45,843 bases of DNA, taken from the NCBI RefSeq assembly GCF_900111485.1, contig NZ_FOIC01000021.1, forward strand, positions 1 to 45,843, given 5' to 3'. The position numbers and the translations under genes were made by a program. Shown piece by piece: positions 27,034 to 34,440 of the stretch. Below the pieces are notes generated by a model. That model saw only the letters and a list, made by a program, of their open reading frames with translations, had not been told where the DNA came from and ran no database searches. Source of the DNA: Natrinema hispanicum. GTDB taxonomy: Archaea > Halobacteriota > Halobacteria > Halobacteriales > Natrialbaceae. Numbering within the stretch: position 1 is the stretch's first letter; the number at the start of each line of letters is the position of its first letter.

Positions 27034-27357
27034 ATGTTCGGACGGCTCCCGACGACCGTCATCCAGTACCGGAACAGTCGCGTGCCAGCAGCTGTTCTCG
27101 GCGCGGGGGCCTTTTAACGCGACTCGAGTGGTGACTGTTCTCTCGCGTCGGGTGAGCGCGAGCCAACGTACGTAGCCGACGTCGGCTTCGAGTCAGCATC
27201 GTACTCGATTGAGACGACGGCGTCGCCCGACTATCCGATCCGGATCGTCGAGAACGACGACCGATGGGTCTGTCTCGAGGGTCACATCTACGGTCGCGAT
27301 GACGAGGTACTCGAGCGGACAGTGACGGTGAAGCAGAAAATCGGATGCAGTTACTGA
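27034..27357 (+). pseudogene. Short ORF broken by an in-frame TAA
   Basis: From ATG 27034 the frame reads MFGRLPTTVIQYRNSR..., then GAGAF and TAA at 27115-27117. The same frame then stays open for 79 codons to TGA 27355-27357 with coding-like composition (SASYSIETTASPDYPIRIV, ENDDRWVCLEGHIYGRDDE). No start codon lies between the TAA and about 27300, so the second part cannot be made on its own. A single nonsense change in a 107-codon gene explains this best. The family is not recognised. Its 3' end overlaps the convergent beta-helix gene by 7 nt. Confidence 0.5.
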
Positions 27358-29159
27358 TCGCGTGCGTTGTACTGAACGTCGACGTTCGCATCGCCACGCA
27401 GTCGGAAGTCGGCGATGTCGCCGTCGAACCAGTAGGCGTCGATCCAGTTGTAGACAGCGCCGCGAACGGTCGTCCCGTCGATCACGTCGCCGTCATCTAT
27501 CGAGGCGTCCTGGTAGGTGGATTTGACGACCGTCCCGTCGACCTCGAAGGAGTACGTGCTCGGCCCGTCGGTATCGACGCCGTCGATTACGAGCGCGTGG
27601 GGCGGCAGTTCCTGGTCGCCGTACTCGCTCGGGTCGATCTGCTCGCCGTCGAGCATGACAGTAGCTTCGCCGTCGGTAACGGTGATGTCCGTCAGCTCCC
27701 CTGAGAACCGGACGGTCTGGGTTTCGTCAGTGACCGAACTCTGGACGGTCGTGCCCGAGACTGTCGTCGCCTCCGTTGCCGGTTCGTCGGTCGATGCGAG
27801 TTCGATCGCCCCGTCGACTGTGATCTCGTAGCTCGTCGGTGTTCCACTGCCCACAACCTCGAGCACGTGTGGCTTTTCCTGGCCGTAGTCAGCGGGGTCG
27901 ACTGCCTCGCCGTTGATGAGCACCGAGCCGGGGCCGTCGACGGTGAGTTCCTCGAGCTCGCCCGCATAGCGGAAGGCGTCTTTCCAGTCGCCGACGCTGC
28001 CTTGCACGGTCGAGCCGTCGATGGTGTCTCCGTCGTCGATCGACGCGCCCTTGGCGTTGGAGTGTTCGACTTCGCCGCTGACGGTGAACTCGTATCGCGT
28101 CGCATCCGATGGACTGCCGTCGACGAGCAGCAGGTTCGGCAGGTCCGGTTCGTCGTTCGTGTCCGTGCGCCCGGAACTGCTCGAGCCTGTACTTCCGGAC
28201 CCCGATGCGGCTTCCTCGGGCGACGTTGGGACGCCGTCGGGAATCGAGAGGTCCGGATTCCGTGAGACGTCGCTGCCGATCGAGACCGTCGAGCCGCTTG
28301 CGCGCTGGATCGTGCCGCGGTAGCCGCCACTCTGGAAGTCGACGCTGCCGGGGGAGCCGTTCGCCCCGGCCACGAGCGCGTAGGGGTAGGGGCCGTCGGC
28401 GAAGTGCGAGTCGCGGATCGTCACGGTGCCACCGTTCCAGACCCAGACGGGCCGCCCGTCGGTCTCGATGTAGCCGCCGTAGCCGCGTCCATAGTCGGTG
28501 GTGTCGTTGTAAGCGACGCAGTTGACGATTTCGTCGTCTTCGCTGCCACACCGGAAGGTGGAGACGCCGTTGTTCTTCCCGAAACAGCTCTCGAAGCGAA
28601 CGCTGCCGCCGACGGGCGTATTGGAACAGTAGAAGCCGTTGTTCGGGAACCCCTGTACGTTGCAGTGACGGAACGTGAGGTCTGCCTGACTGCCTTTGTG
28701 CATGAAGACGGCACCGGGGCCGTGTACGAAATCAGCGCCTTCCTTTGTCGCGCCGTCACCGAGATAGATGTTCTCGAAGAGGATGTCGCCCTGCCCGGCG
28801 TTGATCGAAATAATGAATGACGCACCTCGGTAGAGACCTTTGAAGCCGATGTTCCGAATCACCGAGTTCGCACCCTCGACGTAGATCAGAAAACTCTCGC
28901 CGGTAGTGAAGTCGATCAGCTTGTTCTCGAAGGTGTCGCCTCGGCCGACCCGGATCGTCTGGCCACGGGCCTCGATGACCTCGTAGTCGTCAGCCGCTGC
29001 ACTCGCGGTTCCGCCGAGTGCCGCTGCTGCTGTCGTTGCACCGGCGAGTTTCATATACGATCGTCGATGTAGTAATCCATCATTACCACTGTCGTCGATC
29101 GTCTCGCCGTCACGAGAGAAAGACGACTCGTCATCCAGTTCCGAAAGGTCGCGTGCCAT
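27351..29159 (-). CDS. Tat-exported beta-helix surface protein with three C-terminal repeats
   Basis: The 602-aa protein has a long N-region, then RRSYMKLAGATTAAAALGG (Tat signal, residues about 32-56). A right-handed beta-helix region follows, about 57-300 (repeated turn motifs such as SVIRNIGFKG, ILFENIYLGDG, LTFRHCNVQGF), and then a Gly/Ser-rich linker. Three tandem repeats of about 80 residues complete it (LLLVDGSPSDATRYEFTVSG, VLEVVGSGTPTSYEITVDG, ALVIDGVDTDGPSTYSFEVDG), each with an internal ASIDDGD/TVSG-type segment. Such folds bind or cleave polysaccharides, but no catalytic residues are evident. A shorter paralogue without the repeats lies at 29623-30573. TTTATT sits at about -27. 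Confidence 0.8.
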   Translation of the reverse strand: MARDLSELDDESSFSRDGETIDDSGNDGLLHRRSYMKLAGATTAAAALGGTASAAADDYEVIEARGQTIRVGRGDTFENKLIDFTTGESFLIYVEGANSVIRNIGFKGLYRGASFIISINAGQGDILFENIYLGDGATKEGADFVHGPGAVFMHKGSQADLTFRHCNVQGFPNNGFYCSNTPVGGSVRFESCFGKNNGVSTFRCGSEDDEIVNCVAYNDTTDYGRGYGGYIETDGRPVWVWNGGTVTIRDSHFADGPYPYALVAGANGSPGSVDFQSGGYRGTIQRASGSTVSIGSDVSRNPDLSIPDGVPTSPEEAASGSGSTGSSSSGRTDTNDEPDLPNLLLVDGSPSDATRYEFTVSGEVEHSNAKGASIDDGDTIDGSTVQGSVGDWKDAFRYAGELEELTVDGPGSVLINGEAVDPADYGQEKPHVLEVVGSGTPTSYEITVDGAIELASTDEPATEATTVSGTTVQSSVTDETQTVRFSGELTDITVTDGEATVMLDGEQIDPSEYGDQELPPHALVIDGVDTDGPSTYSFEVDGTVVKSTYQDASIDDGDVIDGTTVRGAVYNWIDAYWFDGDIADFRLRGDANVDVQYNARDQ

Positions 29160-29622
29160 GCAATCGGGTAATTAGACACTACCGCAATAAACTTTCCCAA
29201 TTCCAGAGCCTAAAATTTACAGACTGTACCTATTGTCTGTAGGATTCATAGATGATTGTGTGATATATCGAATTGGAATTTTATTTGTGGAATATATCAT
29301 CCTCACTGTTGGTAATACTGTATTACCGCCCGAGAAGCGCTGACATCCGATCGATCTCGAGCGTTGGTGCCCGGTAATACAATTTTACCACCGGATGACC
29401 GGCCGATCACACCCAAGAGCTCGCGGTGGCTGAGCTACTCAAGGGGCTACCACGAGTGTCGAAGCGAAAACAGAAACTAAAGTATGTTGCGAGAGAGCAC
29501 GGATCGTGGAGGGGATCAACGATGATCCGCGCTGGGGAGGGGAGTCGCGTCAGCGGGAACTGCTAGACGGAGAACGTCGCGTCAGCTGGGTCCGTATTCG
29601 CGGTGTCGTCTCAGAAGAGGAT
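29160..29622. other. A/T-rich intergenic stretch with GGTAATA palindromes
   Basis: No gene is recognised. The stretch holds the TATA box of the 602-aa gene (GTTTATTG on the minus strand, 29186-29193), an imperfect A/T inverted repeat (GATATATC ... GAATATATC, about 29260-29300), and the two GGTAATA palindromes at 29312 and 29380. Composition is clearly more A/T-rich than the surroundings up to about 29310. Confidence 0.5.
29312..29396. repeat. Two GGTAATA palindromes, element copy 2
   Basis: GGTAATACTGTATTACC (29312-29328) is a perfect palindrome around a single base. GGTAATACAATTTTACC (29380-29396) is a near-palindrome 68 bp further. Between them GAGAAGCGCTGA matches the block at 13973-14035. 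It lies 150-240 bp upstream of the 602-aa beta-helix gene. The paired spacing suggests operators, or the ends of a small mobile element. Confidence 0.6.
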
Positions 29623-30573
29623 TTAGTTCGACGCGCCAGATGCGGCTTCTTTCGGGGAGGTCGGGACGCCGTCAGGGATCACTGCCTCGGGGCTGGTTCC
29701 GACGTTGTTGCCGAGGTTGACGTTCGAGCCGGAGTGTTCGGCGATGCCCGCCTGTTTGTCGTAGTCGGATTTTTTGACGACGACTTCGGTCGGCTTGCCG
29801 TTCGCACCGGCGACGATAGCGTTGTTCTGGCCGTTCATCTCGAGCTGGCAGTTCTCGACCTCGATCGTTCCGGGTGCCCACGCCCAGATCCCGCGGCCGA
29901 CGTAGCCCTCGCTGGTGTCGACGTAGACGCTCGAGTTCGTGACCTTGCTGCCTTCAGTGGCCAGTCGGAAGTGTGAGACATAACAGTTCGCGGCGAAACT
30001 GTTGTCGATGTGGATCGTCCCGCCACCGTTGTTACCGGGGGCCGAGCCGTAGATCGCGTTGTCCGCGAAGCCCTGAATGTTGACGTTCTTGAAGTCGATG
30101 TGGCCGGAGTGGTCGGGGGCGGCCCAGAAGGCGGTCTGGCCGTGTCCGTTGGGGTTGCCGTTACCCGTGCTCGCACCGTCGCCGAGGTAGACGTTTTCGA
30201 CGGTACAGGTGCCACCAGCGGTGTCGGAGATGCCAAATGTAGCGGTCCCGGTCCCGGACGTGTTCTGACCCTTGAATCCGATGTTTCGGATCGTCCAGTT
30301 GCTGCTGTGGGCAGTGACAACAATGTCCTGACCGGTCGTCATGTCGATGAGCTTGTTTTCCCAGGTCTCACCTGCGTCGATGGTGATCGTCTGTCCCTGG
30401 GCTTTGATGACCTCGTAGTCGTCCTTGGCCGCAGCGGAGCCGGCCCCACCGATCGCCGTCGTTGCAGTCGCCACCGCGGCGAGCGAACGAACGTAGTTGC
30501 GGCGGGTTAATCCGGAATTACGGCCTGTTGTCGGAGTAGATTCCGTTTCGGACGTACGGGGATTCTGCGCCAT
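29623..30573 (-). CDS. Tat-exported beta-helix surface protein, short paralogue
   Basis: The 316-aa protein has TRRNYVRSLAAVATATTAIGG as Tat signal (about residues 22-44). A beta-helix domain then tracks the neighbour closely: DDYEVIKAQGQTITIDAGETWENKLID against DDYEVIEARGQTIRVGRGDTFENKLID, WTIRNIGFKG, VENVYLGDG, NVNIQGF. Both share the tail IPDGVPTSPKEAASG, but this one ends there, where the 602-aa paralogue continues into three repeats. It is secreted and probably interacts with surface glycans, with no clear catalytic site. ATG 30573 is favoured because AGTTTATGA (30601 region, minus strand) lies 28 nt upstream. Confidence 0.82.
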   Translation of the reverse strand: MAQNPRTSETESTPTTGRNSGLTRRNYVRSLAAVATATTAIGGAGSAAAKDDYEVIKAQGQTITIDAGETWENKLIDMTTGQDIVVTAHSSNWTIRNIGFKGQNTSGTGTATFGISDTAGGTCTVENVYLGDGASTGNGNPNGHGQTAFWAAPDHSGHIDFKNVNIQGFADNAIYGSAPGNNGGGTIHIDNSFAANCYVSHFRLATEGSKVTNSSVYVDTSEGYVGRGIWAWAPGTIEVENCQLEMNGQNNAIVAGANGKPTEVVVKKSDYDKQAGIAEHSGSNVNLGNNVGTSPEAVIPDGVPTSPKEAASGASN

Positions 30574-30988
30574 ACAGTTCCGTAACACCACCTTACACTC
30601 ATAAACTTTTTCTTGCTATCATCTTTAGGATTTTCAGACAATATTTCTAACACTGCACGAATACACACAAACTACGAGTTTTCAATCTCGAAATTACGAA
30701 CGAATCAGCGCCCGATAGCCACCAGGAAATCACAGCGTTCCTCGGGAAATCAGTGAATACATCGACCAGAAGCGCTACCTCGGCCGGATTCAGCAGGCGG
30801 CTGACAGACTGTTACACAGCGAAGTAACGTTGTTTCACACAGGCAGCATCGTCTTTCACGGTCACAAACCGGTATTACTGCCGGTCGATCGGCCCCTCGC
30901 GTCACACAACTGCTGCTCGAGGGATCGCGTGTGCGCTGATCGATGGCCAACGGTGACGGGACGGCTGTCACGTCGACTGACGGCAATC
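30574..30988. other. Intergenic, about 415 bp, with a possible gene remnant
   Basis: Apart from the promoter of the beta-helix gene, nothing complete is seen. The plus-strand frame from about 30722 reads coding-like (REISEYIDQKRYLGRIQQA, then ADRLLHSEVTLFHTG) but has no start codon and dissolves into Cys/Arg-rich sequence after about 30890. It may be a decayed gene. Confidence 0.35.
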
Positions 30989-32830
30989 CTACGCCGTGGC
31001 GTTGACCGCCGTGGTGTTGGTCGCCGTCCTGTTGACTGTCGTCCCATTGACCGTGTACATTTTGAACTCCTCGTTTGAGATGACCTTGTTCACGTCCGGT
31101 TCGGTGTCGAGTCCCTCGAGTGCAACACGGTCGTAGTTGAGCCCTTCGTAGATATCGATCTCTTTGGTCCGGTCCCATTCCGTGAAGACGAGGTAGTACT
31201 TGTCGGCGGGATAGGCCCCGGTGTAATTGCCCGCCGAGAACACACTGGCGTTGGCAGTTCCGGTCGTGGCCGACGCGCCGCTGATCGTCCCGCTACCGCC
31301 GCCAGAAACGCCGTTGATTCCATGATCGTACCGGTATGGGTCGTACCCCATTCCCGCGTAGGGGACGCCCTCGGCCCCGTGGCCTAATGCATCCTCGTAC
31401 CCGCTCATCATTTCGTCGGTCACGTGCTGGCTGGGGTTGTAGATCAGCGGCGACGTAAACACCGTCACCAACCCGAGGACGAGACAGGCACTGAGCACCA
31501 GTGCGACGACCGCGTTCGCACCCGGCCTCGTGATCACGCTCGAGAGGCCGCCGGTAAGCCGTGCAAAGGCGATTCCGGCGAGGATTGTCAGGAGCACGTA
31601 AATGAACCCCATCTGTCGGAACGCCATCGTCGGCGTCCCGAGGAAGTAGACGAGGAACATGCCGGTCAGCGGGAACAGCGAGAGCGAGACGTAGTTGACG
31701 AAGGATCTGGGCTCATCGTCGAGACTCGTTCGGCGGAGCCAGACGACCAGAATAAAGAGGCCGACGATAATCGCGATGATCGTCTTATCGAGGAACATCT
31801 TCACGAACAGCTCGGTGAGACTCCCACCGATCTCGGTCAACGACGTCCCGCGCTGGTTGACCGTTGAGTTCCCGCCGACATCCTGTGCGAGAAGCCCGGT
31901 GACAAGCGCGACGACGGCCTGCCTGAACCGCTCTTTGCTGAGCGCCCAGATGCCAAAGAGGGCACCGAGTGAGATCGTGTGGGCGTAGGTCGTCGGATGC
32001 TCGAGCATCGGATGGTCGTCGAAGCGCCAGCGGGCCAGATACTGGATACCGCTGACCGCGCCGATGAGGACGACGACGTTGATCATCTGCTGGGGATGGA
32101 CGACGAGGAGCGCGAACCCAGTCAGAAGGATAAGAGCGCTAAACGGCGAGATATCGAGGGGAAGCTGTTCGACTGTCGAGCGCCGTCGGAGGTAGGCAAC
32201 GAGCGCGAAGACGGCAGGCGGCACGAGAAACAGCGCGTTCGAGTTGGTGTGGACGGCCATGTGTGTCGCGATATTATTGACCGGCAACACCATCCAGGAG
32301 ACGATCGCGGCGATCCCGACTGCCAACTCGCTGCCAGCCATCCCACGGACGACCAGCGGGACGAACACGACGAAGGGGACAAACAGGACGACCATGCCGA
32401 TCAGGAGGCCACGCTCGATCGAGATACCGCCGACGAAGTGAAACACCGTTGCGATCGCGTGCAATCCCGGATAAAAGAGCTCGTGGGGTTGTGTCGCGCC
32501 GGCGACGATGTCTCGTGTCAGCCCCAGATGCGTGAGCGCATCGCCCATCCCGGCAAAGCGGTAGTTCCGCACCAACGGCAGGCTCACGATTGCTGTCACT
32601 GTCAGCGCGCCGAGGCCGATCCCAACACCCTGCTGGCGACCACGACAGACCAGCGTCGTTCCAACGGCAATCGCAAGCGCGAGCGCGAAGCCAGCCCACG
32701 TGACCGTCGGCGTCCCCACGTAGACCGACGCCTCGTAGGCAGTCGCAGGGTTCGCTCTCGCCACGAGGAGCCCGATCGCAACCGCGAGAAAGCCGACCGC
32801 GACCGTCATTTCGATCGCCGATCGTCTCAT
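30989..32830 (-). CDS. Polytopic membrane protein, GT-C- or polymerase-like, copy 1
   Basis: The 613-aa protein has about 12-13 hydrophobic helices. An early loop reads MGDALTHLGLTRDI, followed by YPGLHAIATVFH, a pattern resembling the acidic first loop of GT-C glycosyltransferases. A large external C-terminal domain follows (about 490-613). The tail NGTTVNRTATNTTAVNATA carries four N-glycosylation sequons in a row. A paralogue lies at 43624-45417, sharing PATxYExSxY, GDALTHLG and QSTSL/QRGTSL stretches. The likely role is sugar transfer, polymerisation or export of a surface glycan; the exact family is not recognised. The ATG overlaps (ATGA) the stop of a 14-codon upstream frame at 32827-32871. 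Confidence 0.75.
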   Translation of the reverse strand: MRRSAIEMTVAVGFLAVAIGLLVARANPATAYEASVYVGTPTVTWAGFALALAIAVGTTLVCRGRQQGVGIGLGALTVTAIVSLPLVRNYRFAGMGDALTHLGLTRDIVAGATQPHELFYPGLHAIATVFHFVGGISIERGLLIGMVVLFVPFVVFVPLVVRGMAGSELAVGIAAIVSWMVLPVNNIATHMAVHTNSNALFLVPPAVFALVAYLRRRSTVEQLPLDISPFSALILLTGFALLVVHPQQMINVVVLIGAVSGIQYLARWRFDDHPMLEHPTTYAHTISLGALFGIWALSKERFRQAVVALVTGLLAQDVGGNSTVNQRGTSLTEIGGSLTELFVKMFLDKTIIAIIVGLFILVVWLRRTSLDDEPRSFVNYVSLSLFPLTGMFLVYFLGTPTMAFRQMGFIYVLLTILAGIAFARLTGGLSSVITRPGANAVVALVLSACLVLGLVTVFTSPLIYNPSQHVTDEMMSGYEDALGHGAEGVPYAGMGYDPYRYDHGINGVSGGGSGTISGASATTGTANASVFSAGNYTGAYPADKYYLVFTEWDRTKEIDIYEGLNYDRVALEGLDTEPDVNKVISNEEFKMYTVNGTTVNRTATNTTAVNATA

Positions 32831-32871
32831 GGGGGGTCACCCGGTGCGGCCGAACCACTCTCGAGACGCAT
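32827..32871 (-). CDS. 14-codon upstream frame coupled to the membrane-protein gene
   Basis: ATG 32871 opens a 14-residue frame, MRLESGSAAPGDPP. Its TGA overlaps the ATG of the 613-aa gene as ATGA (32830-32827). TATAACAATC ends 30 nt before it on the same strand, so a transcript would start at or just before this ATG. A leaderless short frame feeding ribosomes to the main gene is plausible, or it may be a chance frame. There is no other start nearby for the long gene. Confidence 0.4.
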   Translation of the reverse strand: MRLESGSAAPGDPP

Positions 32872-32900
32872 GTATTGGCCCAGTCGTCGCCGCTGCCGTG

Positions 32901-32910
32901 GATTGTTATA
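32901..32910 (-). promoter_or_regulatory. TATAACAATC promoter element of the membrane-protein gene
   Basis: It is a variant of the CATAACAA element, oriented towards the gene, 30 nt before the upstream frame at 32871 and 71 nt before ATG 32830. Confidence 0.45.
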
Positions 32911-33116
32911 GGGATCATACCTGCGAACACAGCCGTCGTCGCCGTTCGTACAACAGTGTGAGAGACTGTCACAGCTCGCGCGCGCGTCGAGATATGCTGT
33001 CCCTGTCGATCGGGGACGACTGCCTACAGCTCGCCGTCTCAGCGTGCGGCCGTTCAACGGTTCTGATGGTTTTTGTAGCCGGTCGTGATCCAGTCTGGAC
33101 GATCCGACTACGTCCT

Positions 33117-34424
33117 ATGTCATCGATTATCATCGACGAGATTTCAGCCCACGGCGACCGCCTCGAGTGTTCGATCCGCAGTTCAGCCGCCCTCGAGCGG
33201 TTTTTCACCGACGAACCGTTTCGCACCAGCTACGACGTGTCGATCGAGGACGTCCCCGAGGGCGTCCTCGCGATTCCGGTGCTCGCACAGGTCTGTCCGG
33301 TCGCGTGGGCCAACGGAGCCGACGTCTACGTCGACGAGGTCGACGCGACGTTCGCCCGAGCACTCGAGGACGTCCAGGCGTCGCTGTGTGAGATGTACGA
33401 CTTTCTCGAGGGCGGGACGCTCTACGCCCGCAGCACGATCGAGCCTGAGCACGAGCCAGGCGACGAGAGCGGCCTGCTCTTTACCGGCGGCGTGGACTCG
33501 ACGTGTTCGTACGTCCGCCACCGCGAGGAGTCGCCGACGCTGATCAGCATCCGGGGCTGGACGATCACGCCGGATGCGGCCGACGACGAGAAGTGGGACG
33601 CCCTCCGCGAGCGCGTCTCTGGGTTCGCTGCCGATCACGATTGTGCGACCGCCTTCGTCGAGTCGAACATGCTCTCCTTTCTGGACCATCCCATGCTGTT
33701 GGCCCACTACAAGCGCTACGTCGACGGCGGCTGGTACAGCTCCGTCGGCCACGGCCTCGGACTCTTGGGCCTCTGTGCGCCGATGGCCTACGCACGCGGG
33801 ATGACCGATCTCTACGTCGCCGCGACTCACTGGGACGGCATCGATCTCGAGTGGGGCTCTCGCCCCGACATCGACGAGCACGTCCGTTGGACCGGCACGG
33901 GGTGTCACCACGACGTCTACGAACTCACCCGACAGGAACGCCTCGACGTCATCGCCGACTACGTCCGCAACGAGGATCCGGACCTCCAGCTCCAGACCTG
34001 TAACAACCGCATGGACGGCAACTGTGGCGAGTGTGAAAAGTGTTATCGCACTGCCATTGGGCTCCGGCTCTCGGGTCTCGAGCCGTCGGCCCACGGCTAT
34101 CCGTTCTCGGACGCGGACTATCATGACCTCCGACGCTCGCTCGAGCGCGGCGACTGGGTGCTTGGACAGGACGAACGTCACATGTGGGCTGACATCCGCG
34201 AGCGCGCTCGCGAGACAGAACCTGCGTCGTCGGCCGAGCGGACCTTCTTCGAGTGGCTCGAGACCGTCGATTTAGACGAGCTGGTCTCGTCGTCCGAACC
34301 GCCGCTGACACACCGGCTCTTTTGGATCGGCGCGAGAAACACGCCGAACAGCGTTTACAGTACGGTGTATCCGGCCTGGCGGACGGCAAAAGCCGGCCTG
34401 CAGTTCGTTCGGTCCGATCGATAG
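33117..34424 (+). CDS. PP-loop (adenine-nucleotide alpha-hydrolase-like) protein
   Basis: The 435-aa protein has a nucleotide-binding PP-loop in LLFTGGVDSTCSYV (about residues 122-135), the SGGxDS-type motif of asparagine synthetases, QueC and related ATP-pyrophosphatases. A C-terminal cysteine cluster, LQTCNNRMDGNCGECEKCYRTA (about 300-320), resembles a metal site. It has no glutaminase domain and no membrane segment. Relatives with the NCGxCxKCxRT motif occur in polysaccharide gene clusters, where they probably activate a carboxylate or amide. ATG 33117 is used; the frame to 32829 adds 96 low-quality residues. It is convergent with the phosphodiesterase gene, 16 bp apart. Confidence 0.78.
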   Translation: MSSIIIDEISAHGDRLECSIRSSAALERFFTDEPFRTSYDVSIEDVPEGVLAIPVLAQVCPVAWANGADVYVDEVDATFARALEDVQASLCEMYDFLEGGTLYARSTIEPEHEPGDESGLLFTGGVDSTCSYVRHREESPTLISIRGWTITPDAADDEKWDALRERVSGFAADHDCATAFVESNMLSFLDHPMLLAHYKRYVDGGWYSSVGHGLGLLGLCAPMAYARGMTDLYVAATHWDGIDLEWGSRPDIDEHVRWTGTGCHHDVYELTRQERLDVIADYVRNEDPDLQLQTCNNRMDGNCGECEKCYRTAIGLRLSGLEPSAHGYPFSDADYHDLRRSLERGDWVLGQDERHMWADIRERARETEPASSAERTFFEWLETVDLDELVSSSEPPLTHRLFWIGARNTPNSVYSTVYPAWRTAKAGLQFVRSDR

Positions 34425-34440
34425 TCCCCTTCTTTGGCTG

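Noticed and set aside
30830-31078. 82-codon plus-strand frame after the first membrane-protein gene
   Set aside because: It has a TTG start, is Cys/Arg-rich, and mostly overlaps the 3' end of the real gene. Only its first part is noted, as a possible remnant.
31979-32911. 310-codon plus-strand frame opposite the membrane protein
   Set aside because: It is a mirror of hydrophobic codons giving His/Asp/Arg-rich sequence. The membrane helices on the minus strand are clear.
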